Positions 24,334-34,280 of a DNA stretch of 64,000 nucleotides are shown piece after piece. This DNA is from Gnetum montanum. Its lineage: Eukaryota; Streptophyta; Gnetopsida; Gnetales; Gnetaceae. The DNA is taken from assembly GCA_015680685.1 (NCBI GenBank), contig MNCI01014802.1, positions 19,639 through 83,638 of the forward strand. Direction: 5' to 3'. The stretch's first letter is position 1; the number at the start of each line of letters is the position of its first letter. Made by a program: the position numbers and the translations under genes. The notes under the pieces were generated by a model. The model saw only the letters and a program-made list of their open reading frames with translations, made no database searches and was not told the DNA's origin.

Positions 24334-25574
24334 TGAAACACCACAAAAATTTCGAGTTTGGCACTTGTCCAACAAGAACCAGATCCCCGTGACCCATAGA
24401 AAACTTTGGCTACATTTGAAGTCACACATGGCAATTTTGAGGATCGAAACATCTGGTTTTTAGCAAGTGTTGTTAGCGTATACGCCTGGCATTTTCAGCG
24501 TATACGCCTGGCATTTTCAGCGTATACGCCCGACACCCAGCCTACACACCTCATGTACACTCAGCAGGTGCAACAGGAGCAAGAATTAAAGCAAGTCGAC
24601 GTCCAGCATCCATCAGCGTATACGCCCCAGCGTATACGCCAACATCCATCAGCGTATACGCCCCAGCGTATACACCCAACATCCACCCAAGTTCACACGC
24701 CCAGCAAGTCCAGCGTATACGCCGGCCTGATGTAACGTATACGCCCAGCGTATACCATATTTCTAAATTGTACGCACTCGGCCGACATGCCACGTGTCTC
24801 CCAACCCGATTTTCCCGGTAAAACCCCCCCTTTAAAAAGCCCAGTTTTCCGCGTATTCAAGGTCGGCAAAAATTTACCAAAGCAGACCCAAGAGCAATTA
24901 CGCTGCAAACCAGAGCATAAAACCCTCTTACGCTGGAAGTTCTATACACCGAGCACAGTCTCTACGCTCCACCTACCTTGCGAACCAGCCGCATCCCTAC
25001 ACTCACCGGGGCTTTACGTCCACCTTGTGTTCAGCTGCAACTGTGTTAGACCGGTGCACTACATTTCCATTTCATAATACAGTTTACAGTCTACAATTTA
25101 CAGTTTATGCTGATTTCTTGCATGTGTTTCTGCTTATGCTCATTTACATTTACGCTCTGGTCACGCCACTTACGCTCTGTTTACACTTTTTACGCTGTCG
25201 GCATCCTATTTATGCTTTACGCCCAGTTCACGCCCTGTTACGCTGTGCACTCGAGTTTACGCTTAGTTTACACTGCGTATATCAGTTTACGCTGTTTACG
25301 CTGTTATGCCATTTACATTTTTCTTACGCCCTATTTTCACTGTTCGCTCCGTTTTACGCCCGTTACATCGTTTACACATAACCCAGCATATAACACTTCG
25401 GTGACGCTCGGGGAAATCCTTATCTGATCTGCGTGCGGACCACTCAAGGTACTCTACCTTTGTGCATTCCAGCTCATCCTTAGGCGAAGGTAGGGTCATC
25501 TGTGCTAGTCCTGCGATCCCACGATCTCTGTTTTTTTTCCTTCCAGTCGGGGACCGACGATTTCAGGCGGTACA
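24334..25574 (+). repeat. 5' LTR of the inner Tat element
   Basis: 1241 bases from TGAAACACC to GGTACA. Matches 40369-41438. U3 contains many copies of the perfect palindrome GCGTATACGC (24475-24760), a G-box CACGTG at 24791-24796, and an A/T box TTTAAAAA at 24831. The following 500 bases are studded with TTTACGCT-type words. The 5' copy has one more 21-base palindrome unit than the 3' copy near 24480-24525. Confidence 0.9.
24791..24838 (+). promoter_or_regulatory. G-box and TATA-like box of the inner Tat LTR
   Basis: CACGTGTC at 24791 is a G-box/ABRE-type core. TTTAAAAA at 24831-24838 is a weak TATA-like box 40 bases later. The outer LTR has the same pair (CACGTGTC at 49352, TATAAATA at 49395). 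Spacing and order are conserved between two families whose LTRs otherwise differ. Confidence 0.55.
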
Positions 25575-25579
25575 GAATT

Positions 25580-25596
25580 TGGCGCTAGAAGGAGGG
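25580..25596 (+). other. Primer-binding site of the inner Tat element
   Basis: TGGCGCTAGAAGGAGGG, five bases after the LTR end. It corresponds to the sites at 23943 and 16902. Confidence 0.9.
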
Positions 25597-26103
25597 CCTC
25601 CGCTTAAACAACTTGACTGAATGCTCCTCAGCGTCTACGCTCGTCAGCGTTTTCGCTGCCCCGTTTAAACCCCTGACTCTCAGAGTCTACGCTGTCAATC
25701 TTCCAGTATCTGCGCTGCGATCAGAAACCCTAGCGTCTACACCGCCCAACTTACGACGACGTCTACGCTCTTAACTTACGCCAGCGTCTACGCTGCACAC
25801 TTATCCCAGCGTCTACGCTGCCCACAGACCAGCGTCTACGCTGCACACTTACACTGTAGATTCGTCTACGCCGGCCACATACGTGACTTATACGCTGTAT
25901 ACAGCTATTACACGCTGCCAGTTGAAGCGTATACGCTGTACGCTGCTCAGTACATCAATTTCGCACACTCAAACCATTTTACATACACAATCTATCATCA
26001 TGAATCCCATAAACACTATTGCTGCCACTACCCAGAACATTAACATCTTAGACACCATAGCTGCCCAGCATCTATCACACGACACTCGGGAGGGCAATCC
26101 ACA
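25597..26103 (+). other. Leader of the inner Tat element, rich in AGCGTCTACGCTG words
   Basis: Between primer-binding site and gag the words AGCGTCTACGCT and near-variants recur about ten times (25630-25950). They are imperfect palindromes related to GCGTATACGC of the LTR. An ATG at 26000 opens a frame (NPINTIAATTQNIN...) that would be a natural gag start but is one base out of frame with the gag body at 26104. This suggests a small indel near 26080. Confidence 0.6.
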
Positions 26104-28947
26104 ATGGGGCCCCGTCAGTCTTTGAGGTTACAAGGGAGAGATCCAGCCACTAACATTATAACCCAAGACGAGTATAACTTCATCTACATTAAGATACAAG
26201 CCGGCCTAGCAGTGGATCAGACTGAAATAGAAGTAAAGAGGCAATTCGAACTCTTTTACAGGGGAGAACGCGAGTTCATCCCTTCCCCATATGACGTAAT
26301 CCTCGTTCCCGAACAATTCTCGGAGCTCATTACGCAGCTCCTTCTGCACAGGAGCCAATTGTTAGACCAACCTACGGTGGACCCCCAACTAGACGAAGAG
26401 GCCGAATTCGCTGCCCAATCAGAGCACGAAGACTCCTACCACACCCTTAGTCCACATAACCACCTTAACCCAATCTTTCACCCAGATGCAGGGGAGATCA
26501 TGCCCCTCCAACCCCTTAGGTCTACCCAAACCCAACCACCGTTACAAGAAACATCAACGTTAGTCCATATTCCTCCCCAGAGCAACTCCTTGCCCAACAC
26601 ATTCCCTTTTGCAATCATCCCCGCTACAGCTGCAAGTTCATCCTCACAAGCACCGCCCCCTCACGGTAACGTGGGAGTGACATTCTCACCCCAAGTGATA
26701 GGAATGCCACACGTTATACCCATGTCCACATCTGCCCACTACATCTCGCACGTCCAAACGCATGCACCCCCTTCGACCGCCGTAACCCAAGAAGGAGCCC
26801 CTTCATACAACACGGCCGGACAATGGCCGATGATGGGTACGACGTCACAGCAAACTTCCCACCACCATGTACCACCCCACACGCTGCCACCAGCTCATGT
26901 GCCCCAGGCACAGCCACAACCACAGCAACAACAGCCTCCTCTTTATAATGTGTTATCCCTAGCACCACCTACTGTATACTTCCCACAAACACAACCGCCA
27001 GCAACGCAACTTTCAGCCTTTCAACCCACCGTTCAACAGTCTAACCCATACAGTGTATCACAAGCCCAATCCACCATGCTCCCAAATGCTCAAGATTGGG
27101 CAGATGCTACAAAAATGATGCAAGAATTAACTGATGAGGTAAAACGCCTCAAAACAACTGCTGACGGGGAGTTGAAGGTAGTAGACTTCTACAACGATGA
27201 CCCCATCAGCTCTTCCGTCCCGCCTTTAACTTTGCCTAAGGGCATCTCTCTACCAACGCTAACCAAATACAATGGGGAGACAGATCCTAATGCACATTTA
27301 ATAATGTTTAGGTTAGAGTGCGTACTACTACAGGCATGGCCCCATGCAATTCTTCGAGTGTTTCCCATGTCCCTCGCGGGAAGAGCACTTGATTGGTATA
27401 GGGCGCTCCCAAGAAACTCTGTCTCCTCCTTGGAGGACCTACTACACCAGTTCATGACCAGGTTCAAATATAACCTAAAACCTGAGGCCACACTAGACAG
27501 CCTCATTCAGGTCAAGCAAGCACCACTTGAACCGATCGAGAAATTTATTCAGAGGTGGAGCGTAGCTCTCAATGAGCTGCACAAGCCAATCTCGCAGACA
27601 TACCTGCTCACTATTTTAAAAGGGGCCGTTAACGATTTCTTTAAATCCAAGTTGTACTATCTGAACGCACGCAATCTTAACCAAGAATTTGTGCAAATCA
27701 AAAACATAGAAGAGGCAGCCCAAAACAGCCATGACCCTGCCTACGTAGCCTTTAAAAATCAACATGCTAAAAAGGATAAAGAAAAGGCTAAAACAACTAT
27801 AGCATCGATAGCAAGGGCACAACAGCAAACTAAACCGCCGACAACCCCTACTAATTACAACAAACCAACTCTGACAACCGCGCAAGAATCATCACCACAG
27901 CAGAACCCAACGAACCGTACATGCAATTTCGAGAGAAAAGAACCCTCTCAATACACACCCCTGCCCATGAAGCCATCCTTGCTTTTTGATCAACTCCTAA
28001 ACGCCGGTTTAATGCAACATAAACAGTTGTCTCCTGCGGCCATCCAGAGACATAACCGGTTCTGTCAACTCGTTCAGAACCCAAGCCTAGCAACGCCGGA
28101 TGAGCCTCCTGTACCCAAAGGCTTCAGAATGCATCGCTTTTGCGATTACCATCAACGAAACGGGCACGGAACGGATTACTGTTTCACCTTGAAGCAGGAC
28201 TTACAACGGATGATCGATGAAGGCCAAATCACCTTTGACAAAGCAAACTCGATCCAACCGCAAAATCAAACTATGGGGGTCTATAAGGACCCTTTAAACA
28301 CTAAAGAGGCACCGTACGTCATTAATACAATCTATCTTGACAATGATTCTGAGCCATCCTACATTAACATCATATCTCCTGAACATACACCGCAAACATC
28401 CAACAAACCCTTTATAGTTTGCATACCTGTTCCTGCATCTACATCCGCACCCCAGACACCGCATCCTTCACAACGACCATATGTTATTCAGATGCCCCCA
28501 ACAGTAACAACACCTAACACCACGACATGCGACAAGCCATATGTGGTGCGTCTCCCTCTCGTCACTCCCCTGAATGCACCAACTCCACATATTAGGCCTG
28601 CTCCTTTCGTAGTCCGAGTACCATCAACAACCGCAATAGTGGAGGTCCCACCTTCACCAAAACCAATCCCGTTTGTCGTTAGGACACCCAAAAGTCCCAA
28701 TGACTACCAAGCCTTTGTGTCACAAACGCAAGGCCAACCTAAGCCCTACGTTGTTAGGGTACATGTCCCACCCTCTAACCAAGCACATCCAACTATACAA
28801 GCGTCATCCCGCTTGACTCCATATGTAGTAAAACTCCTAGGGCAACCCGAAATGCCAAAACCAACGGCACCTCCACGCCGCACATGAGAACGTCTTGGAG
28901 ATAGACTCGCGCGTGAATGTATAGAGAAAGAACGCCAACGGCTAGCT
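26104..28947 (+). pseudogene. gag: gag of the inner Tat element
   Basis: Capsid/nucleocapsid polyprotein, open for 927 codons to a TGA at 28885-28887 and then continuing in the same frame into protease. The capsid core spans about residues 355-565 (FYNDDPIS, YNGETDPNAHL, WYRALPRNS, FMTRFKYN, IEKFIQRWS). A zinc-knuckle-like CDYHQRNGHGTDYC lies near residue 680. From residue 770 to 920 the tail holds seven PYVVRVP-like repeats. The first 350 residues are proline/glutamine-rich and of low complexity. The TGA fits a CGA codon mutated by C-to-T. The true start may be the ATG at 26000, one base out of frame. The length is large for plant gypsy gag because of the N-terminal and repeat regions. Confidence 0.9.
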
Positions 28948-30162
28948 TTGGGGCCACCTAAGCCCACTTCCCTCAACTCTATACCCATGTCATCATCTAA
29001 CGATCAAGCAGGCATAGGCAATGAAGGTGAGTCTTCTGAAAAACATGAATCATCTAAAACGACAGCTCCGAAAACTGATAAGCCAACAAAACAAGAGATA
29101 AAACTGTTGGGTCCAATGGATCCAGTCAGCACCGATAGAAACGCCCCCAACAGTGAAAAATTCGCAGCCGCCTTGACACAAGTCATAGAAGCATCAAAAC
29201 AAAAGAACACTTCACTGAGCTTGTATGACTTAGTCCTAACATCTCAAGCACATCGGGAAGCTCTAGTGCGCATGTTAACGTCAATCCCGGTAAGCGAGGA
29301 CTTACCCCCAAATGAACCCTCCATCCATGCGGTGATGTTCTCGCCTCACGGGACTACTCCTAAGCCTCTAAGCTTTCATGATGACAACATCAAGGTGGAT
29401 AAGAAAACGAAGGAGGTAACAACAGCCCCCATGTTCATAACAATCTGTATAAACCGGTTTAAAATACATAGGGTCCATGTAGACGATGGAGCTGTGACAA
29501 ACGTTGTGCCGTACCACATCATTGAACAACTAGGACTTACTGAACTACTTAAACCAACCACGACTACATGTTTAAATTCATTCAGCGGGTCACGCGTAAT
29601 GGTGAAAGGCACAATAACCTTAGACTTCATAGCGGGAGATCAATTCCCAACATCTGCCGATTTCCTAGTAGTGAATGAGATGCCGGGGTTCAACCTAATA
29701 TTGGGAAGACCCTGGTTAGCCCAACTGAGAGCTGTCTCCTCCCCTATATATCAAGAAATTCACCTGCCTTATGAAGGCGGAGAAATCTTCATACATGGTG
29801 AAGCAGCTACTCCTATTATCTCATCACATATGGACATGGACCAGGGCTCGGAAGTCGAACTTGAAAAACCTAGCCAAAATAACGAGAATCCGCAACCATC
29901 GGTAAGCAGAAAATCTTCCGACATGGAACAAAAGCCTCCTCAAACAGAAACGCCTGTGCCTCCTCAAGTAGAAGCTAATATAAAGCTCCCTACGGACACT
30001 GAAATATCTAAAAATGCTAACATAAAAGACATTCCATCAGAGGTCCCTTGGGCCAAATTGCCGTTTAATGTAATTAGCGAAGGGGACGCCGAATACTGGA
30101 TCATACCTGTTGAAACATCGTCTAACATTACAACGAAAAAAATCAAAAAATTACTAAAATGA
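28948..30162 (+). CDS. Retropepsin-type protease region of the inner Tat gag-pro
   Basis: Same frame as gag, ending at a natural stop, since the outer copy stops at the homologous place (KIKKLLK here, AIKKQLRISD there). The aspartic-protease core reads VHVDDGAVTNVVP at about 29470, with a downstream GFNLILGRPWL flap/helix motif at about 29690. The catalytic triad is D-D-G instead of D-S/T-G, as in the outer copy. The protein would cleave the polyprotein. The tail after 29780 is hydrophilic and not conserved. A consensus-like splice donor (TCG, then GTAAGC) lies in this tail at 29902. Confidence 0.85.
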   Translation: MGPPKPTSLNSIPMSSSNDQAGIGNEGESSEKHESSKTTAPKTDKPTKQEIKLLGPMDPVSTDRNAPNSEKFAAALTQVIEASKQKNTSLSLYDLVLTSQAHREALVRMLTSIPVSEDLPPNEPSIHAVMFSPHGTTPKPLSFHDDNIKVDKKTKEVTTAPMFITICINRFKIHRVHVDDGAVTNVVPYHIIEQLGLTELLKPTTTTCLNSFSGSRVMVKGTITLDFIAGDQFPTSADFLVVNEMPGFNLILGRPWLAQLRAVSSPIYQEIHLPYEGGEIFIHGEAATPIISSHMDMDQGSEVELEKPSQNNENPQPSVSRKSSDMEQKPPQTETPVPPQVEANIKLPTDTEISKNANIKDIPSEVPWAKLPFNVISEGDAEYWIIPVETSSNITTKKIKKLLK

Positions 30163-30176
30163 TGCTATCACTCTTA

Positions 30177-30402
30177 GTCCGAAATGATGTTAAACTATAA
30201 ACAAGTCCGAAACGACACTAAACTACGATAAAACAGGAAAACAATTAAATGCCACTCCTAGTCCGAAATGACATTAAACTATCATGTCCGTAATGACATA
30301 AAACTAGCCACCATCAGCAACGATCGGTTGACTGAGAAATCTATCCATGTCCTCCAAAACATTTCCTAATTATGCATGGGGCCCGAAATGGCCATAAACT
30401 AG
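30177..30402 (+). repeat. Mini-hairpin array A (inner element, behind protease)
   Basis: Five units with a short stem, six-base loop and tail. Four have GTC/GAC arms (the first arm pair decayed to GTC/GAT) with loops CGAAAT, CGAAAC, CGAAAT and CGTAAT, starting at 30177, 30205, 30261 and 30286. One at 30380 has GGCC/GGCC arms with loop CGAAAT. Each is followed by two bases and TAAACTA or AAACTAG. The array lies in the 3' flank of the antisense gene. Confidence 0.75.
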
Positions 30403-30633
30403 TACATGCTTTTCGTTTTACTTTGATAATCACATTTCCGTAATATACTTAAAACGGAAAACAAACCAAAACATTTTTACATTTCTATGTCATGATTAAA
30501 CTCAAAATCAACAAAAAAATATATATAGTTATTACATACAATCAACCATCTCTATTCATTCCACAATTTTCAAGTTATAGTTCCAGTATAAATCTGAGTC
30601 GAAAAACAACAAAAAAACTTAAGAGCTAAAATG

Positions 30634-33600
30634 CTAAACATCTGGGACATGACGATCGTCCCCCTTGGATCCGCCAGCATCAGAGGCCCCTGCTCCACTG
30701 GGGCCGGCTTCTCCAGTATCATCGCCACCTTCATCCTGAAAAGACCAAAAAAGAAATAACCAACACAAGAATAAGCAAATGTAAAAATTTCAAACATGAT
30801 TCAATCAATTAACTTCATAAGGACGAAACGCTTACCATAGGAGATCCCCCCAAGCCGAATTCCAGTCGCCGCAGGATTTCCTCTTCAGAAACACTTGCCC
30901 AATCTGTCCCATTGAGACCCAAGTCAACATCTGCCAGAGCCTTTCCCTTGTCAACATCCGACCAGGTGGGACATTTCAAAGGGAACTCCCCCACTGACAC
31001 TTCCCCAGAAGTGGTTGTTATCAGCCATTTAGGGGATTCCATCTCTACAATTGTGTTTTGGGCGAATGTGTCAAAGGCAGAGCACAGACCAAGGCCTTCC
31101 ACAAACATTTCCAACTGTCGCTTCTCAATAGACACTTCTTTTAGCGACTTCTTATACTGGTGCTTGTGGTTCTTCTCATCTTGCCCCCATTTGCGTACTT
31201 TGGAGGCGAAAGCCTTTCAATCTTGGCATTTGATGTTCAGCAATTCAATTTGGGCTCTGCGCTCCCCTAATCTTCGTATCAATCCTGCGTGACGATTGAG
31301 TAGGTTCCAATACCTCGTATACGTGACCTCAGAGGTCCTCCAAGAGCGATCATTGCCTAATCTGGCTGTGGAGAATTCGTACCGGGCCTTCAAATCGTCA
31401 CGTTCCGTCGACAGTTCAGAAACCTCTTTCTCTTTCGCCTGAATATGGAGCCACAATTGCTCAATGGATCGCTTACACGTCCATACTGCTTTGGCATTGT
31501 GAACAAAGCCCTCTGCTACCTCTTCGTAAACGGGTCTGGGCACTTGTTCAACTTCTGGGGAAAGTGTGGGCAAGCTCTCTATGGTGACAGTCTTGGACGG
31601 ATCCCATCTCAGTTGGGCACCTATCCATAGGGAAAAGACAAATGTTAGAACAGACAAAATCGAACATCAAACTCTAACATAATAAAGATCTTTGGATGTT
31701 CCCACACCTATCTCAGGATTGATTCCTTCGATCCGCTCAACGACCTCTTCGGCCACACCAGCTACGAAATCCCTTTTACTTGGCATTTCCATCCAAGTAA
31801 AAGGTCCATCAGCGCGTGAAGTGCTAACCTTTGGTGGCACATCAGGGGGAATCTCTGGCTCCATCTCAGGGATGGTCTCGCTCTTCTCTGAGTCAAACAA
31901 AAAATTCACAATGAGATAATCTCGAAATATATTAGGCTGCACAACTAAGTAAAGAGACATACCATTCCCTCCAGTCTCCTCCGGTGTGGGAGGGTCTCCA
32001 AGGTCCAAGTTACCTTTGAGAAAATCACTGAACATCTCTTCAGTCTCTGCTTGATCATCTAGTAGTTCAGTGTCTCCAGTTCCTTCCCCCAGCTCTTCAG
32101 TCCCTCTCATCAGGTCAATTAACTCTTCCTCCTTAGGGATAGTTTGCAAATTCTGCCTCTTAACTTCTCAACACAAAACAGATGAAGTTAGTTGCATACA
32201 GCCAGTAACCGTTAAAACTATCTGCAAGATAAGTGAAGTAAAGAAAACAAGAGGTTTATCAGGTATTTTAAGCTGAATCCGCTTTACTTTGGGCGGTTCA
32301 ATCTCACTGGTCTCCTCAGCTGCGCAGTCACGCTTCGCCAACTTTGATTTGGCTTTGCCTATTGTGTCCTTGACTACTCACTCCGTCTTTTTGGCAATGT
32401 AGGGTACTTCATCCGGTTCCAACCCTACACTGTCGCGCGTATGGAGTGAGGCGCCAGACGATCCACCCGTAGTGATCATAAGGTATTCATCAATCCCCTC
32501 GGGGGTGTCTTGGGACTTAGCTATGTCGAATAGGTGGTTTACCCAGGGGCGAGATAACTGATTCCTATCGCGCAAAACGAATTTGTTCTTCCCACGAACT
32601 ACTAAAAATTCGGCCAAAAAACGAACATAACCGGCAAAGAAGGCAAAGGTGAAATGGGACTGAGCTTCTATGTTCGAACGCAGCCGCACTATCTCTTTAG
32701 TCATTCCCGATAATAAAAATTCAGCCCAGTTGTGGCGCACGCCAGCTTCTAGAACGGTGCGCATGACTCGCACTGCTTCAACCCCGAGACTCTTGACTTG
32801 TGATAGAGTCTTTGGAAACAGACGCGCTCGAATTAAGGGGTAAAGCTCGTTGACTTCGTCAACTTTCGTTTTCCCCTACATAGGAAATCCTTTGGTGCCC
32901 TTCGTCACCCCTAACCAATCCTCTAAGTCGCGGATCGTGTGAATTTCTTTATGCGCCCTATCTAAAATAATCTTTATACCACCTGTAGGCACGCCAAAAA
33001 AATCCGCAAAAAATTGGGGCGATAATTCAAAATTTATTTTAACGCCCTTAATACGAGCACTATAGCGAGAAACAGATCTATCAAATGAATCCACGATCCC
33101 GATCATCTCCGCTATAGACACGTCTGGGCTAGGGGCCGTGAAGAGCGCCATGAGGCCGGCACATTCTAAATAGGCAATAATGGATGGCGGGGCTTTTACC
33201 CGTAACCACTTCTGGGTAGCACCGGTTTCACCGAATTTCATAGAGAGAGTCGTTTTAGTCCGCCCGGTCACAACAGAACCCCCGCCAGAGGTAGTGCCAG
33301 CTGTAGAGACAAATCCAAAACCCTCATATTAGTTTAACACTCGACGATTGAACAAAAACATCACGACATCTAGAAAACATTGCCACTTACTCTCAGTGTT
33401 AGATTTTGAGGTTTCGCCCAGATCAGAACCAAATGGAAAAATTGATCCATTAGAGGACTAGTCGGCGTGCAACCATCCACGCGCAGTGCATTATGCAAAC
33501 GCCTTAGAAAATTTCTTGTGGAAGTTCTTCATGGCGCCCCTAGTGTGGGCCAAAACGGCCCCGCGAAGGGTGGGACCCACCATGAACACCTCCAAAGCCA

Positions 33601-34217
33601 TGCGCGCCAATGCAAGCCCATCATCGCCTGTGTAGGCCTCTTCTCGTGTAACTTTCGGTCTACGAAAAGGCGAAAACATGTCTTGAAACAAGAGCAAATA
33701 TTTAAATAAAAAGAGAGAGAGAGAGAGAGGAACAACCAGAGCTAAAACGAAATTACCTTTCCACCTGCTATACTGTGCCGGGAGGATTCTGGAACAAGGT
33801 GTGTGCGCGGCCAGCTAGGAATAATGTGTTGTTGATATAGTTAGGCCCCCGTGGTAGCCGGTCCCACACACGCATCAATGGACAAGCAAATCTTGGACCA
33901 CTGGGGGGAACACCCTTGGCGACAAGTGGCCCTTCATCAACATCATCAATGAATGTTCTAATACCCTCCGCTGCACCGGGTAACATGGCCTCGATGATGC
34001 TCCGCGCCACATCCTCGCTTAGGTGGGACCAAATCACAACCCTGAAATGGTCTAGCAGGAAGGCCAAAAATTCGCAGGCCCCGTCCCGAAACCAGACCCC
34101 ATTGTTCTCAACGGTTAAATCTGGGGTCGGTTCACCACCCTCAATGGGACCAAACCATGTCAACACCCCAACTAGCTCAGTCACTAGAATGGGAGGTTCA
34201 ACGTCCCTACAAGCCAT
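30634..34217 (-). pseudogene. Seven-exon antisense gene: FCP1/NIF-like domain, mobile-domain-like region, coiled coil
   Basis: Exons on the minus strand: 34217-33757, 33659-33391, 33300-32288, 32158-31963, 31887-31708, 31620-30836, 30735-30634. All introns are GT-AG, 75 to 129 bases, and the exons sum to 3006 bases (1002 codons). Exon 1 (ELVGVL, FLAFLLDHFRVVIWS, NTLFLAGRAHTLFQNPPGT) follows the FCP1/NIF phosphatase fold but lacks the DxDx nucleophile and DD(S)P motif. Exon 3 resembles plant mobile-domain/Transposase_32 proteins. Exon 6 is a charged coiled coil and exon 7 an acidic tail. Six nonsense codons (33768, 33491, 33458, 32876, 32378, 31217) all fit single transitions. The intron 3 boundary is the least certain. 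The outer element keeps a homologue. Function unknown. Confidence 0.75.
33660..33756 (-). other. Intron 1 of the antisense gene
   Basis: Donor GAAAG/GTAATT at 33756 and acceptor CCTTTTCGTAG at 33660, with a CT-repeat tract in between (33709-33730 on the plus strand is AG-repeat). It joins exon 1 and exon 2 in frame. A nearer AG at 33680 would run into a stop. Confidence 0.7.
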
Positions 34218-34280
34218 TATAACAACCCGAAAGATTAATTATACTGAAAACTTCATTTTGAAAAATAGACATTCGCGAAA

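Noticed and set aside
24406-25427. Overlapping plus and minus frames in the LTRs (24406-25499, 40451-41437)
   Set aside because: Repeated Tyr-Thr/Ala-Tyr peptides arise from the GCGTATACGC and TTTACGCT words; no homology to proteins and no conservation beyond LTR identity.
26714-26968. Minus-strand frames over gag (26714-26968, 27189-27506, 27616-28093, 28488-28988)
   Set aside because: Shadow frames of the gag coding strand, with no similarity at the corresponding places of the outer element.
30912-31292. Plus-strand frames within 30.9-34.4 kb
   Set aside because: Overlapped by minus-strand exons with homologous protein and consistent splice sites in the outer copy; the plus frames are not conserved.
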